Below, piece after piece: positions 54,501-64,000 of a DNA stretch of 64,000 nucleotides (the stretch's first letter is position 1; every line of letters begins with the position of its first letter). The DNA is from Channallabes apus (taxonomy: Eukaryota > Chordata > Actinopteri > Siluriformes > Clariidae). Under the pieces are notes generated by a model, which searched no databases, was not told the origin of the DNA, and worked only from the letters and a program-made list of their open reading frames with translations. The stretch is taken from the NCBI GenBank assembly GCA_030522415.1, contig CM060121.1, positions 11,481,976-11,545,975 on the forward strand. The letters are read 5' to 3'. The position numbers were made by a program, and so were the translations under genes.

Positions 54501-56049
54501 AAGGTGTGAATCAAGATCCCCAATCTTCCTCTTACTACCCTCATACCTCTAATCTAACCTCTCTGTGGTTCCCCTCATCTCCAGTAACTTCCTCCCACAA
54601 TTACTTAAATGTTTCTTTTATTTAGGGTTCCCTCCAGTAAGCTTTCTGTTGTTGAATGCACTGACAATAGAGTTACTTACATAACACAACCCTCATATAG
54701 AAGCATGGACTGGACAAGGCTGTGGACTCCATCCAAACTCCCTAACACAGGCCAAAATCACTTGGGAGAACAAACTCTCTTTTTCTCTCTCTCTCTGGCT
54801 GTCTCTGTCTTTCTTCTCTCTGCTTATTGTCATACATACAAGATATCGAGTGCGGGGGAAGGAGCATATGTTGTTGATCAAACAGATATCACTGATTCAC
54901 TTTGCTTGACATATAAAAAGAGTCAAATATTTTGTAGTGTGCAGTGTGCAGAAAAAAACCCATCAGCTATAATTTTGTGAGGATGGACCTGTTTAATATA
55001 AAATACACATGAGGGTCATACCACAGAGTGTAGATGAAACGGTTCACAATAGTGTAATTGTTTTCCATGTTGATTTGTGTGTAGCGACACAGTAGAAGAG
55101 CTAGCTGACAGGCTTTGGTGCTCCAGCAGGGCTCCCGCATTGCTATGCCAACATGCACCAGCGTTTAGAACTCTGGTCATGCTGTCCCTGCTTTTCACTG
55201 CCAAACAAAAACTTAGGCACAAAAAAAGTAAAGACAAAAAATTCTCCCTCACTCTTGCTGACCCAATATCTCACCCTCGAGTTCTCTCTCACTTTTTTCC
55301 TGCCCTTGCCCTTGTGGTCTATCCACCTCCATCCTGGAAGAGTTATGAGAATGTTCCACGAATGTTCCACCCACACGCGACATTCCAGGGGTGACAGAAA
55401 CCCACACACTGATGGCGAATGCTGAAAAACAATGTCTGAAAGCAAGCTAAATCACAAAAAGCACATCTGAATGGTTCCATAGCATTCTACATCCTTTTTT
55501 TAAATAATTTTTCCCCCCTTAAAAACATATAAACATACTGTTTGGTCAAATGAGATAATGATACAGCTGATGTATAACACATATCTGTGTCTGGTTTATA
55601 GTGTTTAGTTGTTGTTTTTTTTGTATGATACTTCAATTCAATACCTTTTCTCATCTAAACAGAATGTGATTTTTTTAAAACTTGATTTTCCACAAATATT
55701 TGCATTTATTGCATTATTATATCAGTGAATTAATGTTATGTGCTCTACAAGTCAGAATAACTATGATCCTAAAGAACTGAAAAAAATAAGAAAAAAAAGA
55801 ATGGGCGTTCACTGCCTGAACTGAATATCACTCACTCACTTAAACTGACTTTTATAATGCACTGGAGGTGCAAAAAGCATCTTTATGTTGTAGACTGTGT
55901 TTCTCACTAATATAGTATACAACTAGTTTCAGTAATTACAAATACTGTTTAATTGGAGTATTCATTCAACTCAAAACAGGCATGTCTGCTGGTATCAAAT
56001 TAGGCAGACGATGATTTTAAATTTATTCAAATAGCAGTGAATAAATTTG
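54501..56049. other. Unassigned sequence
   Basis: No convincing gene, RNA or known repeat. The open frames are short and on both strands without recognisable domains. The AT-rich second half (55490-56040) has no long frame. Confidence 0.5.
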
Positions 56050-56420
56050 TCTTAGGTAAAGGAGCAGATCTGGGGGACTTATGGATGTAGCGTATTATGG
56101 TGAACTGGTATGTTTGGATGCTGCTTTTCCCACTCTCATTGATCACTCAGATTTGTTGACAGTGGAGTGAGTAGTCGCTTTACAGTACATCCCAGGAATC
56201 CCTCATATCTGTGTTGCCTTCTGAGTCTCTCTTTTAGTTACTGTATGCTGTCATAGTTAGTCCTGCATTCACCTTATACGTGTGACTGCGACCAACTGTT
56301 ACTGTATCTCTTCTCTTCTGTCCAGCTGCACAATGACCCCATTTGCCCTCCTGACCTGTCTGAGTCATTCTGGTGCTTTTTGTTTGGAGATGACTGTTGT
56401 CAAAAGCACTATATAGATAA
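56050..56420 (+). repeat. L2 LINE 3' UTR fragment, diverged
   Basis: It begins GGTAAAGGAGCAGATCTGGG and shares ATTATGGTGAACTGGTATGT and later phrases with the L2 3' UTR at 46252. It is shorter, with several deletions, and ends near AAAAGCACTATATAGATAAT. Confidence 0.8.
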
Positions 56421-56840
56421 TATTTAATTAAATGCTACTGTATAATTAATTACGAGCTCATGGCCACATTAAAATATTCAGTAGGACCCCACTTTTGCCA
56501 CCAAAATAGAAATGTGCTGTTACCAAGAATTAACCTTTTTAAAAATTTGACCTACAGTACAGTAGCTCTTGGCCACCAATGATCCCGTCTCTGGTTTACT
56601 GATTTTTCCTGACCACTTCAGACCAGAAACATTCAACAAAAGCTTCAGATTTTGAGTTGTTCTGCCCGTCACGTGACCCCTCACAATTTGACCCTTGTAA
56701 CGGTAGCTAAAATATTTTATTACAGTGGCATCTGGAAGTTAGCCAGCAAGTGAACATTTTATCCATGATGTTGATGTGTTGGAAGAATAAAAAAAAAAGG
56801 GCAAGTGTAAGAATTTGAATGACTTTGACAAGGGCCAAAA
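56421..56840. other. Unassigned sequence
   Basis: No coding frame or repeat recognised. It ends at the GCTAA target duplication of the next element. Confidence 0.4.
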
Positions 56841-56845
56841 GCTAA

Positions 56846-57161
56846 TGTCACGTTTCTTCACCTTACTCTGTCTGTGTCGGGCATGTGTGCGTGGCATGAC
56901 TGCGGAGGCGAGCTGACGGTTAACAAAGTCCTTTATTTTGATTTAAACAAAACATAAGCACAAGCAAAAACCCAACACAAACTAAACTATATTGACTAAT
57001 GCTAGACGCCTGACTGAGATTCAGTCAGGCTATATATACACAAACAAAACCTAATCATCAAATTAACTTCCCTCGGTTCAGGTGAGCTTCTACGTCTCAA
57101 CATAAACAAAACTACAACTCAAAACATACACGGGCGTTAGGCGCCCTCTAGGGCCATTACA
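56846..57161 (-). repeat. 3' LTR of short LTR element
   Basis: It is 316 bp, begins TGTCACG and ends CATTACA in plus orientation. It matches the other LTR except for a deletion of about 45 bp and different last ten bases. Confidence 0.83.
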
Positions 57162-57182
57162 TTATCCCCCCCCCCAAAAAAA
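57162..57182 (-). promoter_or_regulatory. Polypurine tract
   Basis: On the minus strand a T7 run, then a run of ten G, then ATAA lies directly before the 3' LTR. This matches a plus-strand primer site. Confidence 0.6.
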
Positions 57183-58491
57183 TGCTCCTCCGGAGCATCA
57201 CCGGAGGCCCCGGACACCCAATCCAATGTTCTACCTTTCGCCTCCTGACCAGGAGGCTGGGTGACGGGGCTGGAGGCGTGCTCGGTGGCTGCAGAGCCGG
57301 AGACATGCTCGGCGGCTGCAGAGCTGGAGACGTGCTCGGCGGCAGCAGAGCTGGAGACGTGCTCGGCGGCTGCAGAGCTGGAGACGTGCTGGGCGACGGC
57401 GTTGGAGCGGTCACTGCGCTCGACGACGGCGTTGGAGCGGTCACTGCGCTCGACGATGGCGTTAGAGCGGTCACTGCGCTCGACGACGGCGTTGGAGCTT
57501 GTGCAGAGCTCAGCAGCGGCGTTGGAGCGTGCACTGCCCTCGACGACGGCGTTGGAGCATGCAGTGCGCTCGACGAGTCCACGTCGTCTTCAAAGCCGGG
57601 AGGCGGCGGTAGAGCGGGTGCTTGGTGCAGCGGCTGCTGACACGCTAGTGCGCTGTCCTCGAAGCCTAGGGGAGGCGGAAGGATAACGCTCCCTAGCTCG
57701 CACGGAGACTGGGTGATGGACACGCTGTTTTGCTTTTCGCGCAGACACGGTGCGCAGACTTCCTCCGCGACAGGCTCAGGCAGGGGCCGGGGGAGGAGCG
57801 CCTCGTCCAGATCCGGGAGGGGGATCGCTTCCGGGGCTACCGACTGGTTCTCCCGAATCTGGACGAACTGCAGTTGGAGCTGCAGCACCTGCTCGCGCAG
57901 GTCACGAATGCGCTCCTGGTTGGACTACGCCCACTGCCTGTAGAAGCCTACCTTGTCGCCGTGCCGCTGCGGCGTCCAGTCCTCCATGCTCAGCTCCGGT
58001 GGTGGGGGAAGCGTGCTGTCCACGCCGCCTTCAGGCAGTGGCCGGGGGAGGAGTGCATCGTCCAGATCCAGGAGGGGGATCGCTTCCGGGACTACAGCTT
58101 GGTTCTCCCGAACCTGGACGAACTGCAGTTGGAGCTGCAGCACCTGCTCGCGCAGGTCATGGATGCACTCCTCGTTGCGTTCTGCCCACTGCCTGTAGAA
58201 TCCTCCCGTCTCTCCCTCGGCCGCTACACCTCTCGGCGGTGTGCGCTGGATGACGGGCCCGCAACCTTCCCAGCTTCGCATCGCCATTTTCTCTCTGGCT
58301 GTCACGCTGTCTTCCCGCAAGCTCGCCGGCTCGATGTGCTCACCATTTCTCCAGCCTTGCCAAGCTTCCATCTCGCCGTGCTCCTCGCTGGCCTCCAGCA
58401 GTTCTGCCAGCTCGTTTGATATGATGAGTTCCCCCCCAAAAAAATCGTTTAGGGGTAAATCCTCCGCCATGCCTCTTGGTAGGTCTAGCAT
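57163..58491 (-). pseudogene. Proline-rich protein frame of the short LTR element
   Basis: I take the start at 58491 (MLDLPRGMAEDL), two bases inside the 5' LTR boundary; an earlier in-frame ATG at 58545 lies within the LTR. An acidic N-terminal segment (NDFFGGELIISNELAELLEA) is followed by two tandem units with FYRQWA, DLREQVLQLQLQFVQ, a predicted short coiled coil, and LLPRPLPE. The C-terminal 150 residues are low complexity with APTPSSSAVT and PPSTSPAL repeats. One TAG stop at about 57927 falls exactly after FYRQWA of the second unit; otherwise the frame is open to the polypurine tract. Function unknown; gag-like is only a guess from its position. Confidence 0.65.
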
Positions 58492-58493
58492 TC

Positions 58494-58854
58494 TGTCACG
58501 TTTCTTCACCTTACTCTGTCTGTGTCGGGAGTGTGTGCGTGGCATGACTGCGGAGGCGAGCTGACGGTTAACAAAGTCCTTTATTTTGATTTAAACAAAA
58601 CATAAGCACAAGCAAAAACCCAACACAAACTAAACTATATTGACTAATGCTAGACGCCTGACTGAGATTCAGTCAGGCTATTTATACACAAACAAAACCT
58701 AATCATCAAATTAACTTCCCTCGGTTCAGGTGAGCTTCTACGTCACCTGACCGAGGTGCAAACTGGGAAACAAAGTTAAACATGAAACATAAACCAACTA
58801 CAAAACAAAACTCAAAAACGGGCGTTAGGCGCCCTCTAGGGGTCAACCGTCACA
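58494..58854 (-). repeat. 5' LTR of short LTR element
   Basis: It is 361 bp, begins TGTCACG and ends CCGTCACA in plus orientation. It has ATTTATACAC, possibly a TATA box, near 58680. Confidence 0.83.
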
Positions 58855-58859
58855 GCTAA

Positions 58860-59364
58860 TGACACCTGGATCCACAAAGACGCTAATCTATAGTTGTTCT
58901 CAAAAGCATTGTATAAAAGGTGTATTAAAGCATTTAAATTGAATGATGACTGGAAGGGAAAAAGTGATAAAGTGTGTTTTAGAAAATTGCACAAACAACA
59001 GGTATGGCCACAGCCTTAAGATGATTTCAAGCTGAATCGAGCTTTACAAAGAGTGGAGTGAAGCTGAAGTCAGTGTATCACTGCATTAACTGTTGCATTC
59101 CTTGTATCAAGCCACGTCTGAACCAGAGAAAATGTCAGAATGTTTATTCTTACCTGGGGATAAAAGGAACTGGCCTGTTGTTTATTAATTTTGAAAATGA
59201 ACACAACATGAATGGTGTTCAGTTCGGATGTTTAGTTTGATTTTCATGAGCTGTAAGCCATAATCTTCAAAATTAACACATAAAACTACCTGAAATATTT
59301 ACTTTTACATGAAATAAATCATGAATATATGAGTTTCATTTTTAAAATTAAATTAGAAAAAAAT
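58860..59364. other. Unassigned sequence
   Basis: No recognisable coding sequence or repeat. Confidence 0.4.
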
Positions 59365-59878
59365 AATTCCCATTATTAGTTTTTTTGTCATGTACTCTAC
59401 GGAGCTGGTCAATGCTTTGGAAATCTTTTTGTAGCCTAAGCCTGCTTTAAATTTATCAATAACTTTATACCTGACCTGTCTGGTGTGTTCTTTCGACTTC
59501 ATGGTGTTGTTGCTCCCAATATTCTCTTAGACAACCTCTGAGGCCGTCACAGAGCATCTGTATTTGTACTGACATTAGATTACACACAAGTGCACTCTAT
59601 TTATTCATTAGCACTTATCAGGCAATGTCTACGGGCACACAGACTGCACACAGACCAAAGGGGGCTGAATAATTATGCACACCCCACTTTTCAGTTATTT
59701 ATTTGTAAAAAAAATGTTTGGAATCATGTATGATTTTCGTTCCACTTCTCACGTGTACACAACTTCGTATTGGTCTTTCACGTGGAATTCCAATAAAATT
59801 GATTCATGTTTGCGGCTGTAATGTGACAAAATGTGGAAAAGTTCAAGGGGGCCGAATACTTTTGCAAGCCACTGTGTA
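59365..59878 (-). mobile_element. Tc1-like transposon, 5' fragment
   Basis: Read on the minus strand from 59878, the inverted-repeat end contains AGTGGCTTGCAAAAGTATTC, a very common Tc1 end in fish. A UTR follows, and then the transposase start. The element is cut off near 59365. The TA at 59877-59878 is the expected target dinucleotide. Confidence 0.85.
59392..59502 (-). pseudogene. Tc1-like transposase N-terminus
   Basis: The start at 59502 reads MKSKEHTRQVRYKVIDKFKA followed by GLGYKKISKAL, the first helix-turn-helix of Tc1 transposases of the MKSKEHTRQVR group. It loses similarity after about 37 codons, at the truncation point. Confidence 0.85.
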
Positions 59879-60705
59879 GCGCGGCCACATAAAGGGGCAT
59901 TTTAATTAACAGTCTGGGAGAACCGGATGAAGAGACTGCGTCTCACTAGTACTCCCACCGCCCACAGGTTACAGGCCTGCACCCCTGCATCTCCTCCATC
60001 TCATGCACAACATCTGCCCAGCACTTAAACCACTATAGCTACGGCCAAGGTAAAGCTACCAAGCACTCATGCTATCAACGACGTTCCTCCTGGTGTTCCA
60101 GTATACAGTACTGCTTCTTCTCTTTATGCTTGACCACCCATCTGCGTGGAGTTTCCAGCCTTCTGCGACGTGTCAGAGACAGCTGAGGTGCGGAACTTCA
60201 TCGAGCAAGCTGAGAATTACCTGGATATCAGACCACTGACCCGCCCCGAGCTGCTGGGAACCCTTGGCACGGTTCTACGAGGGCCTGCTCTGAGTTGGTG
60301 AAAGGCCAGAGAAAGGCAAGGTGAAAGATTGGAAGTCTTTTAAACAGGCATTCATGGCGGCTTTCATACTGGACGACGACCTCGACGAAGTTGAAGACAA
60401 GTTGAGGTCTCCGATGCAGCAGCCGGGGCAACGCCTTGGAGACCGATGGCTGATGACCACCCCGCCCTTTGTCTCAAGGGGAACCCTGATATCTCCGAGG
60501 AAGAACTAGTGGGGCGAATACATCAACCCAAAAGCGGCCGGAGGTAGAATAGGGACTGTGAACACCAAAGAACAGCTGGTGAGGAGGGGTGCCAGGGTAG
60601 AGAAAGACGCAGAGGACGGCTTAAATCTGGGCCCAGATACCGTTTCCCAAGCACCCCCGCCGCTGAAAGGAGGTTACATCCCATGTCTAGCCACCACGAC
60701 CACTA
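59879..60705 (+). mobile_element. gag: Gypsy-like gag fragment
   Basis: From about 60145 come codons for VSETAEVRNFIEQAENYLDI, RPELLGTLGTVLRGPALSW, VKDWKSFKQAFMAAFILDDD and EVEDKLRSPMQQPGQRLGDR, then DISEEELVGRI and a segment resembling the end of a Ty3/Gypsy capsid. At least two frameshifts separate these pieces (near 60300 and 60445). L2 copy 2 cuts the fragment at 60706. It is a different gag from the one at 1-1900. Sequence 59879-60140 is unassigned leader or LTR. Confidence 0.75.
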
Positions 60706-63700
60706 AATTCAATTCAATTCAGTTTTATTTGTATAGCGCTTTTAACAATTGACATTGTCTCAAAACAGCTTTACACAATCAAAAGAATTATTTAAGTTTG
60801 TATGGAATGTGAATGTGTATGAATCAAAATGTTCAGATAGTCCCTGGTGAGCAAGCCCGAGGGCGACAGTGGCAAGGAAAAACTCCCTGAGATGGTAATA
60901 GGAAGAAACCTTGAGAGGAACCAGACTCGACAGGGAACCCATCCTCATCTGGGTGAAACAGATAGCAGGAAATGATCTGCATTTATACAGTGTTAAGTGT
61001 TAGGTTCAGCTATAATAGTTGATGTTAATTGATGTTATAATAGTTGATGTAAAATGGAGTCCAGTAGTTATTCGAGACTCAGATAGACTTGTAGAAAGTT
61101 CCAGTCCTGAACTATCGAATTGTCAAGTCCTCAAAGAAACAGCTGACAACACCAGTCGAGGCCAGAACCATCTTCTAAGTAGATAGAATCATCCCCAGAC
61201 ACCAGGCACATCCTAAAGAGACACACGGGGCATCCATGCGATGAGACCTCCAACCAGAAACCGGGCACCAGGATGGACCAGACAGGTCCGGAGGGCAGAG
61301 GGAGTCTGGATCACTGGCAGCTCAGGAACCACATGTGTAGCTCGACAGAGAGAGAGAGAGAGAAAGAGTGAAAGGGGGAGACAGGGGGAGAGAGGAAAGA
61401 GAAAGAGGGGGAGGAGGAGAAGAGGAGGAGAGATTGCAATTAGGTATGGTCACAGTCACAATGTCTAATGTGAATGTATATTTACTGTAGAGTGCAAGCA
61501 GGGACTCCGGCAGGACTAACTATGACAGCATAACTAAAAGGGAGAGCCAGAAGGAAACACAAACATGAGGGCTCCCTGAGATGTAAAGCAAACAATCACC
61601 TCACCGTCAACAAACCTGAGTGATCAAATGAGACTGAGGAAGACAGCATCTAAAACATACCAGTTCACCATAATACTCTACGTCCATGAGTCCCCCAGAT
61701 CTGCTCCTTTACCTTATGGCAAATCTATTTATAAAAATGCTTGGCTAAATAAATAGGTTTTGAGCCTAGACTTAAATACTGAGACTGTGTCTGAGTCCCG
61801 AACACTATTTGGAAAACTATTCCATAATTTTGGGGCTTTGTAAGAAAAAGCTCTGCCCCCAGCTGTAGTTTTCATAATATGCGGTAGTGATAAGCAGCCT
61901 GCATCCTTTGACCGAAGTAGGCGTGGCGGATCGTAAGACACTAGCAGTTCGCTCAGATACTGCGGGGCGAGACCATTTAATGCCTTATATGTCAAGAGTA
62001 GTATTTTAAAATCAATGCGAAATTTCACAGGGAGCCAATGCAATGAAGATAGGATAGGGGTGATGTGCTCATATCTTCTGGTTCTAGTGAGGACTCTCGC
62101 TGCTGCATTCTGGACTAGCTGAAGCTTGTTTATTCACCTAACTGAACAACCAGACAGTAAGGCATTACAATAGTCCAACCTAGAAGTGATAAAAGCATGA
62201 ACTAGTTTTTCTGCATCATTTAGCGACAATATATTTCTTATTTTGGCGATATTTCTGAGGTGAAAGAATGCTATCCTGGTGATATTATCTACATGAGCTT
62301 CAAATGAAAGGCTGGAATCTATAATCACGCCGAGGTCTTTTACTGTTGCATTTGACGGAACAGAAAGGCCATCTAAAGTTACGGTGTGATCTAAGATTTT
62401 ACTTCTAGCTGTATGCGGTCCTATGACTAGAACTTCTGTCTTATCCGGATTAAGCAGAAGGAAGTTAATTAGCATCCAATTTCTTATGTCCTGCACACAT
62501 TGCTCAACTTTAGTAAGATGGTTTTTCTCATCAGGTTTTGTTGAGACGTATAGCTGTGTGTCGTCAGCATAACAATGAAAACTAATACCATGCTTACGGA
62601 TTATGTTGCCCAGAGGAAGCATGTAAAGGGAAAAAAGCAGTGGGCCTAAAACTGAACCCTGCGGAACGCCAAACTCCACTAGAGAACATGCAGAATAATC
62701 ACCATTTAAGTCTACATACTGATAACGATCGGTCAAATAGGATCTGAGCCAGGAGAGGGCTGTACCCTTAATTCCTACTACATTTTCTAATCTGTGAAGA
62801 AGAATAGCATGATCAATAGTGTCAAAAGCTGCACTGAGGTCGAGTAATACAAGCATAGTTACACAACCCTGATCAGAGGCCAATAGGAGGTCATTTACTA
62901 CTTTAACGAGTGCTGTTTCTGTGCTGTGATGAGGCCTAAATCCTGACTGATACAGTTCATGTATGCCATTTCTATGTAGATATGAGTATAGCTGCTCCGC
63001 TACTATCTTTTCCAGAATCTTAGAGATAAAGGGGAGGTTTGATATTGGCCTGTAATTGGACAGCTGACAGGGGTCGAGGTCAGGTTTCTTAATTATTGGT
63101 TTAATAACTGCTACTTTAAAAGATTTTGGAACATAACCAATGCTGAGTGAGGAATTAATTATTCTCAACAGTGGTTCTGTTATTACTGGTACTATCCGTT
63201 TAAGAAAATGTGTCGGTATAGGATCTAATATACAGGTTGATGAATTTGCAGAAGAGATGAGTGAAATTAGTTCATTCTCTTCAAGAGGAGTAAAGTATTC
63301 TAGGTTTGAATCTGACATGGCTAGGTTAACATCTGTATCAATTACATTGTTTGGTTTCAAAGCCTCAATTTTATGCCTGATATTTACATTTTTATTATTA
63401 AAAAAATTCATGAAGTCCTCACTATTGCATGATGTTGTTGTGGAGATTTCTGTAGTGGTCTTATTTCTGGTTAATTTGGCTACGGTATTAAATAAAAATC
63501 TAGGATTATTTTTATTTTCTTCTATAAGAGTGGAGAGATACGTTGATCTAGCTACACTAAGAGCTTTCCTATAGTTCAGGATGCTCTCTTTCCATGCTAT
63601 TTGAAATACCAATAATTTAGTTTGACGCCATTTACGCTCTAATTTCCCGAGCAGTCTGTTTTAAAGTGCGCGTGTGATCGTTATACCAGGGAGCGAGTTT

Positions 63701-64000
63701 CTTATCTCTAATAATTTTTCTTTTAGCTGGAGCTACATTATCTAAGGTACAACGAAGTGTCGACTCTAAATATTCAGTCGCCTGATCAAGTTCTGTGGGG
63801 TCAGACGGTGGCCTAATCGAAGTTGGTAACTCTGGGAGATTACTGATAAAACTCTGTGTGGTAGTTGATGTGAATGTACGTTTAATACGGTAGCGCGGTG
63901 CTGTGCGTTACCACTGTGCGTTATCACTGTGACACACTTGAATGGAGACAAGATAGTGATCTTAGATAATTTCAGACAGTGGAATTGTGAATACATTTCT
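60706..64000 (-). mobile_element. L2-clade LINE, copy 2, runs off the window
   Basis: From the 3' end (AATTCAATTCAATTCAG, then GTATAGCGCTTTTAACAATT) the 3' UTR reaches to about 61728 and ORF2 continues to the right edge. It lacks the YADD-region deletion of copy 1 and so gives the complete RT. The UTR matches 46252-47207 closely. Confidence 0.92.
61729..64000 (-). pseudogene. L2 LINE ORF2 (endonuclease end and reverse transcriptase), copy 2
   Basis: Near the window edge the sequence corresponds to the end of the endonuclease. One extra G near 63647 shifts the frame. A 492-codon frame (62134-63612) then carries [55 protein letters not shown], the motif C segment [12 protein letters not shown] and [12 protein letters not shown] single TGA at about 62134, after LLSGCSVR, is followed by the same frame to the end (LHWLPVKFRIDFKILLLTYK ... 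RAFSYKAPKLWNSFPN) at 61729. Only two lesions are visible, so the copy is fairly young. Confidence 0.88.

Larger units (their letters stand above)
56846..58854 (-). mobile_element. Short LTR retroelement, 2.0 kb, without reverse transcriptase
   Basis: The two direct repeats have TG...CA ends and GCTAA duplicated on both sides (56841-56845 and 58855-58859). The interior of about 1.33 kb has one long frame on the minus strand. The G-run polypurine tract next to the 56.8 kb LTR fixes the orientation as minus. No polymerase, protease or integrase is present, so it would need another element to move. I do not recognise the family. Confidence 0.85.

Noticed and set aside
57182..58419. Overlapping plus-strand frames rich in Gly, Ala and Arg in the 57-58 kb element
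   Set aside because: The minus-strand frame is longer, agrees with the orientation from the polypurine tract and has internal repeat units; the plus-strand frames are GC-rich shadows.

Overview
This window looks like repeat-dense teleost fish DNA. Everything recognisable is a transposable element or a 5S rRNA gene fragment; I see no host protein-coding gene. The fish assignment rests on the element mix: L2 and Rex1/Babar LINEs, Tc1 and PIF/Harbinger transposons, BEL and Gypsy elements, and LINEs inside 5S genes, as known for the zebrafish Mutsu group. The species cannot be fixed from the sequence.

Positions 1 to about 34,620 are a 5S rDNA array on the minus strand. The repeat unit is about 0.2 kb, with a spacer of only 88-93 bp. 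Every 5S gene seen is split near nucleotides 20-29 by a non-LTR retrotransposon in the same orientation. I separate three families of Mutsu/Tx1-type LINEs. Each has an ORF1 with two CCHC knuckles and an ORF2 with an APE-type endonuclease, a reverse transcriptase (YADD) and a C-terminal zinc knuckle. In plus coordinates the order is family 1 copy 1 (5' half), family 2 copy 1, family 1 copy 2, family 3, family 1 copy 3, family 2 copy 2. All copies are broken by frameshifts. A truncated Gypsy-like element (LTR, primer-binding site, partial gag) sits at the same ORF2 site in family 1 copies 1 and 2 but not in copy 3. Copy 1 resembles copy 2 on one side of about 2.94 kb and copy 3 on the other, as an unequal exchange inside the array would produce. 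One 5S remnant also carries a chimeric SINE-like plus LINE insertion within one pair of target duplications.

After a 200-N gap (34,714-34,913) the window is nested transposons. A BEL element (about 35.2-40.3 kb) is split by a 2.07 kb non-autonomous DNA element. An L2 LINE follows (40.4-47.2 kb), split by a Rex1/Babar LINE with an uninterrupted 934-codon ORF2. A second copy of the DNA element (48.4-54.5 kb) contains a Tc1-like transposon, which contains a PIF/Harbinger transposon. The rest holds an L2 3'-UTR piece, a 2.0 kb LTR element whose interior is one proline-rich frame (56.8-58.9 kb), a Tc1 5' fragment, a Gypsy gag fragment, and a second L2 on the minus strand running off the window.

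The least expected signals are: a hairpin near the 5' end of the 5S-targeting LINEs with compensatory base changes between families; several short inversions and new perfect palindromes of the kind made by template switching, one of which inverts the endonuclease catalytic-glutamate segment; and a 5S spacer whose poly(A/T) tract occurs in both orientations between short inverted repeats.
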